Shown: in pieces, positions 1 through 5,312 of the stretch
Numbering within the stretch: position 1 is the stretch's first letter
How the letters are laid out: each line of letters begins with the position of its first letter
Translations under genes and position numbers: made by a program
The notes under the pieces: generated by a model
The model's input: the letters and a program-made list of their open reading frames with translations, nothing else
Told to the model about the DNA's origin: nothing
Database searches by the model: none
NCBI GenBank assembly: GCA_035500455.1
Contig: DATJXG010000238.1
Coordinates: 1 to 5,810 of the forward strand
Source of the DNA: DATJXG01 sp035500455
GTDB lineage: Bacteria; Acidobacteriota; Terriglobia; Terriglobales; Acidobacteriaceae
DNA: 5,810 nucleotides
Direction: 5' to 3'

Positions 1-2
1 TC

Positions 3-344
3 GTCGAGTATCCGGACAACCTCGTGGTGACCTTCGAGGCCACGCTGACGGACATGATCGGCAAGGAAGCCGTCGATATCTGCTTCCATGGCACGGGTGG
101 GCGCCTGTCGATTTTCCGCCAGGGGTACCGCTTCATCCCGGCGGAGCGCGGCGCGGCGGAAGCGACCGGCGGCGCATCGAAGGAGGAAGCGCACATGGGG
201 AACTTCCTGGAGTGTGTACGGTCGCGCAAGCAACCTAACGCCGACGCGATCTCCGGCCACTACTCGGCTCTCTCGTGCCATTTGATGAACATCGCTTACA
301 GGCAGGGCGGGCGCGCGTTCTGGCATCGGGAGTGGGACGTCTGA
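3..344 (+). CDS. Gfo/Idh/MocA family oxidoreductase, C-terminal part (5' end outside window)
   Basis: This is the last 113 codons of a gene that enters from the left edge; the reading frame is open from base 3 to the TGA at 342-344. The family comprises NAD(P)-dependent dehydrogenases of sugars, cyclitols and related compounds, with an N-terminal Rossmann fold and a C-terminal alpha/beta domain. Only the end of the C-terminal domain is visible. The recognisable part is the terminal block HMGNFLECVRSRKQPNAD, followed by an ISGHYSALSCHLMNIAYRQG-type helix and a closing WHREWDV. This matches the usual ending of acidobacterial and planctomycete members, where a helix carrying NFLDCVRSRK is followed by a CHLANIAYR-like segment. 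The NAD-binding motif and the catalytic lysine lie outside the window, so substrate and activity cannot be judged. An internal GTG at 24 is not a real start, because homologous-looking sequence continues upstream of it. The isomerase gene follows after 29 nt, so the two are probably cotranscribed. Confidence 0.8.
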   Translation, partial: VEYPDNLVVTFEATLTDMIGKEAVDICFHGTGGRLSIFRQGYRFIPAERGAAEATGGASKEEAHMGNFLECVRSRKQPNADAISGHYSALSCHLMNIAYRQGGRAFWHREWDV

Positions 345-373
345 AACAGGAAGTCCCGGAGAGGAGCGTTCCT

Positions 374-1219
374 ATGGCAATATCGGTGGGCGTCAACATG
401 GAATTCATTCGCCACGAGGACAAGCCCTTCGCCGCGGGGCTGGAACGCGCGGCGCAACTGGGCTTTCGCTACGTGGAACCGATGGTGCACAACGGCCGTG
501 AGTTGTTGAGCGAGGCCGGCTACTTCCATTCTGTCTCGCTGGACGATGAGCCGCTGGAAATCAGAGCCTTACTCGACGACTACGGCCTGAAGGCGTCGGG
601 CCTGAGCGCGCACTGTCCGCTCATGCGGCCCGAGATCAGCGTGCCCTATCTGCAAAAGGCCATCCGCTTCGCGGCGGCAATCGGTGCGCCGGTAGTCAAC
701 ACCGACGAAGGCATACGGCCCGGCTGGGTGAGCGACGAGGACATTTGGCCGGTGATGCGCTACACGCTGACGGCCGCGCTGCGAACCGCCGAGCGTTATC
801 GCGTCTGCATTGGAATCGAACCGCACCAGAGCATCTCGCGAACGACCGCCGGCCTCTGCCGCATCGGCGGGCTGGTCGATTCGCCGTTTCTGAGATTCAA
901 CTACGACACGGGCAACGCCTTCCTGGCGGGCGAGGACCCCTACGGTGGGCTCGCGGCCGTACTTCCCCGCCTGGTCCATGTTCACGCCAAAGATATCGCG
1001 TTGGCGCACGCCGAAGCCGACCGCGGGAAAGTGACCGGCACACCGGTCGGCTGCGCCTGCGGCGACGGCGTCATCGACTGGCCGCGAGTGATTGGCATTC
1101 TGGAGGAGGGCCACTGGAGCGGTGTGCTGAGCTGCGAATGCGGCACCGCCGAACAGGCAAGCCGCAGCCTGCACCACCTCGAAGGAATCCTCCAGAAAAC
1201 CGGAGCCGCGCATGCATAA
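374..1219 (+). CDS. Sugar phosphate isomerase/epimerase (AP endonuclease 2 / xylose isomerase-like TIM barrel)
   Basis: The product is a 281-residue cytoplasmic TIM-barrel protein of the family that includes IolE, hydroxypyruvate isomerase and 3-ketose epimerases. These use a divalent metal to move a carbonyl or invert a hydroxyl on a sugar-like substrate. Four likely metal ligands sit in the expected order: E149 (IGIEPHQ), D178 (NYDTGN), H204 (VHVHAKD) and E255 (CECGT). The length is normal for the family and the chain looks intact. I chose the ATG at 374 because GAGGAG at 361-366 gives a Shine-Dalgarno site 7 nt upstream and the family-like sequence begins there (MAISVGVNMEFI). The open frame extends back to 275, but that would overlap the preceding gene and adds unrelated residues. 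The stop overlaps the next gene's start by 8 nt, which points to translational coupling. The pairing with a Gfo/Idh/MocA dehydrogenase suggests oxidation-isomerisation of a sugar or inositol derivative. The exact substrate is unknown. Confidence 0.88.
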   Translation: MAISVGVNMEFIRHEDKPFAAGLERAAQLGFRYVEPMVHNGRELLSEAGYFHSVSLDDEPLEIRALLDDYGLKASGLSAHCPLMRPEISVPYLQKAIRFAAAIGAPVVNTDEGIRPGWVSDEDIWPVMRYTLTAALRTAERYRVCIGIEPHQSISRTTAGLCRIGGLVDSPFLRFNYDTGNAFLAGEDPYGGLAAVLPRLVHVHAKDIALAHAEADRGKVTGTPVGCACGDGVIDWPRVIGILEEGHWSGVLSCECGTAEQASRSLHHLEGILQKTGAAHA

Positions 1220-2651
1220 ACTCGTGATCCTTGCGATGTCCGCGGCCGCCATGCAGGCGGCGCCGGTCCGGACCTTGATCTTCTCCGGCCAGAACAATCA
1301 TGGCTGGCGCAGCACGACACCCTACCTCGGGAAACTTCTCACCGGTTCGGGCCGCTTCGACGTGCGGGTGGAGGAGGAACCCTCGGGCGTCACCAGCGCA
1401 ACCCTGGCTCACTACGACCTGATCGTCGTGGATTATCAGGGTCCTCGCTGGGGATCGGAGACGGAGCAGGCAGTGGTGGATTTCGTGCGCGCCGGCAAGG
1501 GTCTGGTGGTAGTCCATGGCGCCAGTTACGCCTTCAGCGGGTTGGATATTCTCGGACCGGGCCACGTCAGAACGGGCCGGACCGAACCACCGTGGCCGGA
1601 GTGGGCGGAGATGGTGGGAGGCACCTGGGCCGGCAACCCGCCCGCCGCCTTCCATGCGCCGCGTCATCTCTTCAGCGTGAAATTCACCGATCGCGACCAC
1701 CCCATCGCGCGCGGGATGGGCGCGCAGTTTCAAACACTCGATGAACTCTACCACGGCATGCGGTTCCTCCCCGGCGCCCACCCCATTGCGGTGGCCTATG
1801 ACGATCCGGCGATCGGTGGAACGGGCAAGGAAGAACCGATCCTGGTGACAACGAACTTCGGCAAGGGGCGCGTCTTTTATTCGGCGCTGGGCCACGAGGT
1901 CCCGGCCATGCAGGAGCCCGGCTTTGCGATCACGTTGGTGCGCGGCGCCGAGTGGGCCGCCACCGGCGAGGTGACGCTTCCGCCCGAGTTCCCCGAGCCA
2001 GGCAGCGCGCACCCCGTGCGCATCCAGTTGGTCACGGGAGGCCATACGTTCGATCCGGAATTCTACGAAGTATTTGTCAGCCGGCCGGATCTGCGGGTGA
2101 CGGTGACCGGACATCCCGACGTGTACAAGGGCGACTTTCGCAAATCGACGGATGTGCTCGTGCTCTACGACATGGTGCCGGAAATCGGCCAGGAGCGGCA
2201 AGAAAATCTCAGGGCATTCGTCGAATCGGGCGGCGGCGTTGTGGTGATGCACCATGCCATCGCCGGTCTCAGTTCGTGGCCCTGGTGGACGGACGAGGTC
2301 GTGGGCGGGAAATACCTGGAAAAGGCCGAGGCAGGCAGGCCGGCTTCCACCTACAAACACGATGAAGATGTTTATGTGGAAGCCGTCGGTCAGCATCCCA
2401 TCACCCGCGGGCTCGCCCCGATGCACTTTCGCGACGAGACCTACAAGGGAATGGTGATCTCGCCGAAGGTCAAGGTGCTGCTCAGAACCACGAACCCGAG
2501 CAGCGACGGTCCCGTGGCGTGGATCGGGCCCTACGAAAAGTCACGGGTTGTGTACGTTCAACTGGGGCACGACCGCTTCGCCCACGAGAATCCCGATTAT
2601 CAGGAACTGGTGCATCGGGCGATTCTGTGGGCTGCGCGAAGGCTGGACTAG
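1212..2651 (+). CDS. Exported tandem ThuA domain protein
   Basis: This 479-residue protein has two ThuA domains. ThuA proteins have a class I glutamine amidotransferase-like fold and are linked to utilisation of trehalose and other sugars; the biochemical role of most members is unsettled. A short hydrophobic N-terminus (residues 1-17, LVILAMSAAAMQA) followed by AAPVR looks like a signal peptide, so the protein is probably exported. Domain 1 spans about 19-250 and domain 2 about 268-479. The halves repeat the same landmarks: VVVHGASYAF (99-108) and VVVMHHAIAG (343-352); HPIARGM (163-169) and HPITRGL (395-401); DELYHGM (178-184) and DETYKGM (408-414); GRVFYSALGHE (219-229) and SRVVYVQLGHD (444-454). 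Most ThuA proteins are single-domain, about 220-280 residues, so this is an internal duplication or fusion. The start overlaps the isomerase stop by 8 nt. The last 111 bp are antisense to the open tail of the photolyase remnant. No clear terminator follows. Confidence 0.88.
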   Translation: MHKLVILAMSAAAMQAAPVRTLIFSGQNNHGWRSTTPYLGKLLTGSGRFDVRVEEEPSGVTSATLAHYDLIVVDYQGPRWGSETEQAVVDFVRAGKGLVVVHGASYAFSGLDILGPGHVRTGRTEPPWPEWAEMVGGTWAGNPPAAFHAPRHLFSVKFTDRDHPIARGMGAQFQTLDELYHGMRFLPGAHPIAVAYDDPAIGGTGKEEPILVTTNFGKGRVFYSALGHEVPAMQEPGFAITLVRGAEWAATGEVTLPPEFPEPGSAHPVRIQLVTGGHTFDPEFYEVFVSRPDLRVTVTGHPDVYKGDFRKSTDVLVLYDMVPEIGQERQENLRAFVESGGGVVVMHHAIAGLSSWPWWTDEVVGGKYLEKAEAGRPASTYKHDEDVYVEAVGQHPITRGLAPMHFRDETYKGMVISPKVKVLLRTTNPSSDGPVAWIGPYEKSRVVYVQLGHDRFAHENPDYQELVHRAILWAARRLD

Positions 2652-3659
2652 CAGACAGGGATGAATTGGGCCGTGATTCAGCGTCGAGCGGCCAAGAGGG
2701 CCTCCGCCTGCTAGTTCCCGAATTGCGGCTGTTGGCGGATGGGAACCGGGCAGGCTTGCGTGGGCGCGGCGGGCTGAAGGGGCGCGGGGAAGCGACAACG
2801 TTGCATTTAGATTTCGCAAAGCGCCCAATGCGCGGCGCCTTGCTTCGTCGTGATCGACGATGGGGTATGGGTAGGTCTTCCCAAGTTCCACGCCAGCGTT
2901 CGAGAGAATCGATCGTGGCGCCCGCCACGGCTTGTGAATCCACGCATCAGGCAGTCTGGCCAGTTCCGGAATCCATCGTCGAACGTAGTTGCCGGCGGGA
3001 TCAAACTTTTCCCCTTGCAGAACTGGATTGAAGATCCTGAAGTACGGAGCGGCGTCGGCACCGCAACCGGCGACCCACTGCCAACCCAAGGTGTTATTCG
3101 CCAGGTCGGCATCCACCAGCGTGTCCCAGAACCAGGCAGCCCCTTCCTGCGAGGCAATCAACAGGTGCTTTACTAAAAACGACGCCGCCACCCTTCTCAC
3201 GCGATTGTGCATCCACCCGGTCCTCCACAATTCGCGCATACCAGCATCAACGAACGGATAGCCGGTCTTGCCGCGTGTCCAGGCTGAAAGCGCCTGAGGA
3301 TCAGGCTTCCATGGAAAGCGCTCAAATTCAGGCCGGAGCGGTTGATCGACGGACTGTGGATGGGTATAGAGCAGGTGGTGGGAGAACTCCCTCCAGCCAA
3401 ATTGCCGCAGGTAAGCACTACCGGTCAAACCATCGATCGCATGCCAGATCTGACGAGCGCTGATTTCACCGAACCTCAAGTGCGGAGAAAGACGGGAGGT
3501 CGAGGTGACTCCGGGGTGATCCCGCGCTTCGTCGTAGCTGTCCAAAGCTTCTTGGCGGAAACGATCCAGCTGCGCCTGGGCTCCTTTTTCGCCCGGCTGC
3601 CAGGCATCGCGTAACCCGCCGGCCCAATCGATCGCTGGCCAAAACTGGCGATGTCGGTC
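2541..3659 (-). pseudogene. Deoxyribodipyrimidine photolyase remnant: FAD domain only, N-terminal antenna domain missing
   Basis: The frame reads from just after a TGA (3660-3662) to a stop at 2541. It encodes the C-terminal half of a class I cyclobutane dimer photolyase, which repairs UV dimers using light and FADH-. Homology starts in the interdomain linker (DWAGGLRDAWQPGE, about 3585-3629) and runs to about 2810. Numbering from the TTG at 3545, FAD-pocket features include TSRLS (16-20), WREF (51-54), WMHN (111-114), D145, D147 and N151, then GWQW (154-157), DAAPYFRIFNP (164-174) and EKFDP (179-183). The roughly 180-residue N-terminal Rossmann/antenna domain is absent, because the folE stop lies only 19 nt upstream. 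No ATG, GTG or TTG occurs in frame before the TTG at 3545, which would cut off the linker and has at best a weak AAGAAG ribosome site. The middle tryptophan of the E. coli triad (W359) is a serine here. After residue 245 an 89-residue unrelated tail runs into the ThuA antisense. A gene caller would probably report 2541-3545 as a CDS. I favour a recently truncated pseudogene, since about 280 codons remain uninterrupted; an expressed stand-alone FAD domain is less likely. Confidence 0.75.
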
Positions 3660-3678
3660 TCACGCGTGACATCCAGGC

Positions 3679-4284
3679 CTACCGACCGAGCGACCCGCGG
3701 CTCAGCAGCGAAAGGAACTCATCTCGCGTCGCCTTATTTTTGCGGAACTCTCCCAGCATGGCGCTCGTCACCGTGCTGGCGCATTGCTTCTCGACGCCTC
3801 GCATCATCATGCAGAAGTGGCTTGCCTCGCACATCACTGCGACGCCGCGCGGAGCGATAGCGCGGCAGATCGCTTCCGCGATTTCCTGGGTGAGACGCTC
3901 TTGCACCTGCAGCCGACGCGCGAACATGTTCACGATCCGCGGAATCTTGCTCAGTCCAATGACTCTCTGAGAAGGCAAATATGCTACATGAATCCGGCCA
4001 TGGAACGGCAGTATATGGTGTTCGCACAGGCTAAAGAATTCGATGTCCCTGACCAGCACCATCTCGTCAATCTTTACGTCGAAAAGAGCGCCGTTGACGA
4101 TTTCCTCCATGCTGGTGTGATAGCCGCTGGTCAGGAAACGCATGGCCTTCTCCCATCGTTCGGGAGTGCGGACCAGGCCGTCACGCGAAGGATCTTCGCC
4201 GATCAGGTCAAGCACATCTTTGATATGTTCGGCCATTCCCGGTTCAGACGGGGTCATAACTGTAACGGCAGCGGAGTGTAGCAT
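3679..4284 (-). CDS. folE: GTP cyclohydrolase I (type I, FolE)
   Basis: FolE converts GTP to 7,8-dihydroneopterin triphosphate and formate, the first step of tetrahydrofolate synthesis and of other pterins. It acts in the cytoplasm as a homodecamer. The 201-residue product has the normal family length. The zinc ligands are C87 and H90 (SLCEHHILPF) and C158 (SHFCMMMRG). The active-site histidines H89 and H156 correspond to E. coli H112 and H179. Other family blocks are present: RTPERW (39-44), YLPSQRVIGLSKIPRIV (102-118), QVQERLTQEIAEAI (126-139) and the C-terminal TRDEFL (186-191). The start at 4284 has AGGA at 4292-4295 with a 7-nt gap. A second in-frame ATG at residue 10 has no ribosome site, so the longer form is preferred. 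The 120-bp gap upstream carries repeated half-sites. The photolyase remnant follows about 20 nt after the stop on the same strand; pterins and folates are photolyase antenna cofactors, so an ancestral joint unit is plausible. Confidence 0.95.
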   Translation of the reverse strand: MLHSAAVTVMTPSEPGMAEHIKDVLDLIGEDPSRDGLVRTPERWEKAMRFLTSGYHTSMEEIVNGALFDVKIDEMVLVRDIEFFSLCEHHILPFHGRIHVAYLPSQRVIGLSKIPRIVNMFARRLQVQERLTQEIAEAICRAIAPRGVAVMCEASHFCMMMRGVEKQCASTVTSAMLGEFRKNKATRDEFLSLLSRGSLGR

Positions 4285-4296
4285 GGCTTCGTCCTG

Positions 4297-4403
4297 TTTG
4301 ATCTTAAGTTAAATCGATTTTCTTTGCAGGAACTTCAGGAAATTCGTTTTCCTGTGGGGAAAGCCGAAACCTAAATCATTCCTTTGGGGAAAACAAACTT
4401 TCC
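4297..4403. promoter_or_regulatory. Candidate operator array in the folE upstream region
   Basis: The gap between the regulator stop and the folE start is AT-rich compared with its surroundings and holds repeated short elements. On the + strand, half-sites of the GGAAA/TTTCC type start at 4329 (GGAAC), 4338 (GGAAA), 4348 (TTTCC), 4358 (GGAAA), 4378 (ATTCC), 4388 (GGAAA) and 4399 (TTTCC). The steps are 9, 10, 10, 20, 10 and 11 bp, close to one or two DNA helical turns. TTTCC-TGTGG-GGAAA at 4348-4362 is a perfect 5-5-5 inverted repeat, and 4378-4392 is a near copy. AAATCGATTT at 4311-4320 is a perfect palindrome. TTTGATCTTAA at 4297-4307 recurs inverted at 5090-5100 upstream of the regulator. 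I infer binding sites for a transcription factor, possibly the adjacent XRE-cupin protein. No convincing -35/-10 pair for folE could be fixed. The short inverted repeats could instead form weak RNA hairpins after the regulator gene. Confidence 0.45.
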
Positions 4404-4404
4404 G

Positions 4405-4995
4405 CTACTGCCCGGCGGTGGCCACCAGCGCTGTGGTCTTTTTAGCTCCGACCCGGCTGTAGCTGTGCGGCACAGAGGCTTCGAAATAGATCGCATCGCC
4501 TTCGTCCAACTCATGCTGCTCGCCGCCAACCTGGATCCGCAGCCGCCCGGACATCAAATACAGAAACTCCACACCGGCATGTTCATGCGGTCGCCTTGCT
4601 TTCTCTTCCACGGGTTCGAATTCCGCGAGGTACGCGTTCAGAGCGGGGCGCGGCACCGGGAAATCGAGGCTTTCGAAATGGTAAGCCAAGGCCTTGGCGT
4701 CAGGCGAATCCGGGAAGCGCATCCTGTCCTTCTTGCGGACGATCTCCAGCAGCGGCTTCGGTTCCGGAACGAAAAAATAGTCCAGCCCCACGCTAAAGAC
4801 CATGGCGATCCGCAGCAATGTGGGCAGCGTGGGATGCATGACATCCCGCTCCAGTTTGGACAGTAATGCAGGGGAAAGGCCCGTGTGTCTGCTTAACTCC
4901 TGCAACCCCATGCTCTTGCGGAGGCGAAGTCTTCTGAGTTTGGCTCCGATTCCGTACTTGCTCAACCCGTTGGCGATGGTTTTCGATTCGGACAC
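4405..4995 (-). CDS. XRE-family transcriptional regulator with C-terminal cupin sensor domain
   Basis: The 196-residue product joins a DNA-binding domain to a small-molecule-binding cupin, the arrangement of PuuR-like and related repressors. The helix-turn-helix spans about residues 16-72, with the recognition region LQELSRHTGLSPALLSKLER (31-50) and MHPTLPTLLRIA (53-64). A linker leads to a cupin_2 barrel at about 120-192. Cupin motif 1 is complete (H137, H139, E143, then G150) and motif 2 supplies H177 (ASVPHSYS). All four likely metal ligands are therefore kept, so the domain may bind a metal and a ligand rather than being purely structural. The start is a GTG at 4995, supported by a GGAAGGAAAA stretch at 5004-5013. 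No ATG in frame would preserve the HTH. folE lies 120 nt downstream on the same strand and the fasciclin gene is divergent. The effector is unknown. Autoregulation and control of folE are inferences from an 11-bp element shared by both upstream regions. Confidence 0.88.
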   Translation of the reverse strand: MSESKTIANGLSKYGIGAKLRRLRLRKSMGLQELSRHTGLSPALLSKLERDVMHPTLPTLLRIAMVFSVGLDYFFVPEPKPLLEIVRKKDRMRFPDSPDAKALAYHFESLDFPVPRPALNAYLAEFEPVEEKARRPHEHAGVEFLYLMSGRLRIQVGGEQHELDEGDAIYFEASVPHSYSRVGAKKTTALVATAGQ

Positions 4996-5070
4996 AAAAA
5001 TGGTTTTCCTTCCACGACCGCTTTCGGCCGGCTTTTTCTCTGCAGGAAAGCGATCTGCCGCTCGTTCTTT

Positions 5071-5099
5071 AAAGTAAAACAGATTTTCTTTAAGATCAA
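5071..5099 (-). promoter_or_regulatory. Possible sigma-70-like promoter of the XRE-cupin regulator
   Basis: On the - strand, TTGATC (5099-5094) and TACTTT (5076-5071) are separated by exactly 17 nt. The -35 box is a fair match to TTGACA; the -10 box matches TATAAT at only three positions. The predicted start would leave a leader of roughly 70 nt before the GTG. The -35 box lies inside the 11-bp element shared with the folE upstream region, so a bound repressor there would block polymerase. The call is weak because the -10 match is poor. Confidence 0.25.
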
Positions 5100-5102
5100 A
5101 TC

Positions 5103-5261
5103 ATGGCAGGGGAAAAAACCCGGCTGGAAGGAGAGGAGAGAACCTCTGTCTTGAGCAGCTTGGTTTATGGCTTGGTGGGCTTGTCGGGCCTGTGCCAGGC
5201 TTTGACGTGGAAATCGATTCAGCGCCGCTCGTATCACGACGCGGCGAATGCGCGCGCTTAA
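5103..5261 (+). CDS. Possible small membrane protein ORF (52 codons), doubtful
   Basis: An ATG at 5103 opens a 52-codon frame ending in TAA at 5259-5261. The product has a charged N-terminus rich in E, K and R (residues 3-14), a mostly nonpolar segment at about 16-36 (SVLSSLVYGLVGLSGLCQAL) that could form one membrane helix, and a basic tail (KSIQRRSYH). No Shine-Dalgarno site precedes the ATG. A strong purine run (GGAAGGAGAGGAGAG, 5126-5140) lies inside the frame, about 10 nt before a TTG at 5151, which would give a 36-residue peptide starting just before the hydrophobic segment. I recognise no family. The ORF overlaps a candidate promoter and hairpin for the fasciclin gene, so it may be chance. 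Confidence 0.2.
   Translation: MAGEKTRLEGEERTSVLSSLVYGLVGLSGLCQALTWKSIQRRSYHDAANARA
5209..5235 (+). promoter_or_regulatory. Possible ECF sigma-type promoter of the fasciclin gene
   Basis: GGAAAT (5209-5214) and CGTATC (5230-5235) are spaced 15 nt apart. This resembles promoters of extracytoplasmic-function sigma factors, which often combine a GGAA- or AAAC-type -35 with a CGT-type -10. Transcription would start near 5242 and give a leader of about 70 nt before the fasciclin ATG. No sigma-70 pair of better quality was seen; TTGACG at 5202 lacks a matching -10. No ECF gene is in the window, so this rests on sequence likeness only. Confidence 0.25.
5223..5246 (+). other. GC-rich hairpin in the fasciclin leader or promoter
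   Basis: CGCCGC-TCGT (5223-5232) can pair with ACGA-C-GCGGCG (5236-5246) around the 3-nt loop ATC. This gives a 10-bp stem with one bulged C at 5240. No run of T follows, so it is not an intrinsic terminator. It overlaps the -10 of the candidate ECF promoter, so it could be a DNA operator. If transcription starts further upstream, it would instead be an RNA structure in the leader. Confidence 0.35.
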
Positions 5262-5312
5262 GGCGTGACAGATTTGTAGGAATGACTATCCATTAGGAAA
5301 GAGGAAAAAAAG

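Larger units (their letters stand above)
4996..5312. other. Divergent intergenic region between the regulator and fasciclin genes
   Basis: These 317 bp separate two divergently transcribed genes. Towards the regulator, the region holds an AT-rich stretch (about 5061-5100) with a weak sigma-70-like promoter and the element TTAAGATCAAA (5090-5100). It also holds TTTCT-CTGCA-GGAAA (5035-5049), close to TTTCT-TTGCA-GGAAC (4319-4333) upstream of folE. Towards fasciclin, it holds a possible ECF-type promoter (5209-5235), a GC-rich hairpin (5223-5246) and the fasciclin ribosome site. A 52-codon open frame lies at 5103-5261. I see no tRNA, terminator with a U-tract, or insertion-sequence end. Confidence 0.6.

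Noticed and set aside
569..1297. 242-codon open frame on the - strand across the isomerase gene
   Set aside because: The + strand isomerase has all four metal ligands in order; the antisense product shows no family features and no ribosome site.
1071..2426. 451-codon open frame on the - strand, antisense to the isomerase and ThuA genes
   Set aside because: It mirrors real genes with strong family motifs on the + strand; its translation is rich in R, H and G with no recognisable domain. Long antisense frames are expected in GC-rich DNA.
2688..2707. Possible hairpin GCGGCC...GGCC-CCGC after the ThuA gene as a terminator
   Set aside because: The stem needs bulges and no T-run follows on either strand, so it does not qualify as an intrinsic terminator.
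2519..3031. 170-codon + strand open frame across the end of the ThuA gene and the photolyase region
   Set aside because: It overlaps both genes in other frames and has a low-complexity R/G/S-rich translation with no motif.
3784..4281. 165-codon + strand open frame antisense to folE
   Set aside because: folE on the other strand is intact with all catalytic residues; this is its shadow.
4962..5237. 91-codon - strand open frame over the divergent intergenic region and the regulator start
   Set aside because: It overlaps the regulator's N-terminus in another frame, lacks a ribosome site and has no recognisable motif.
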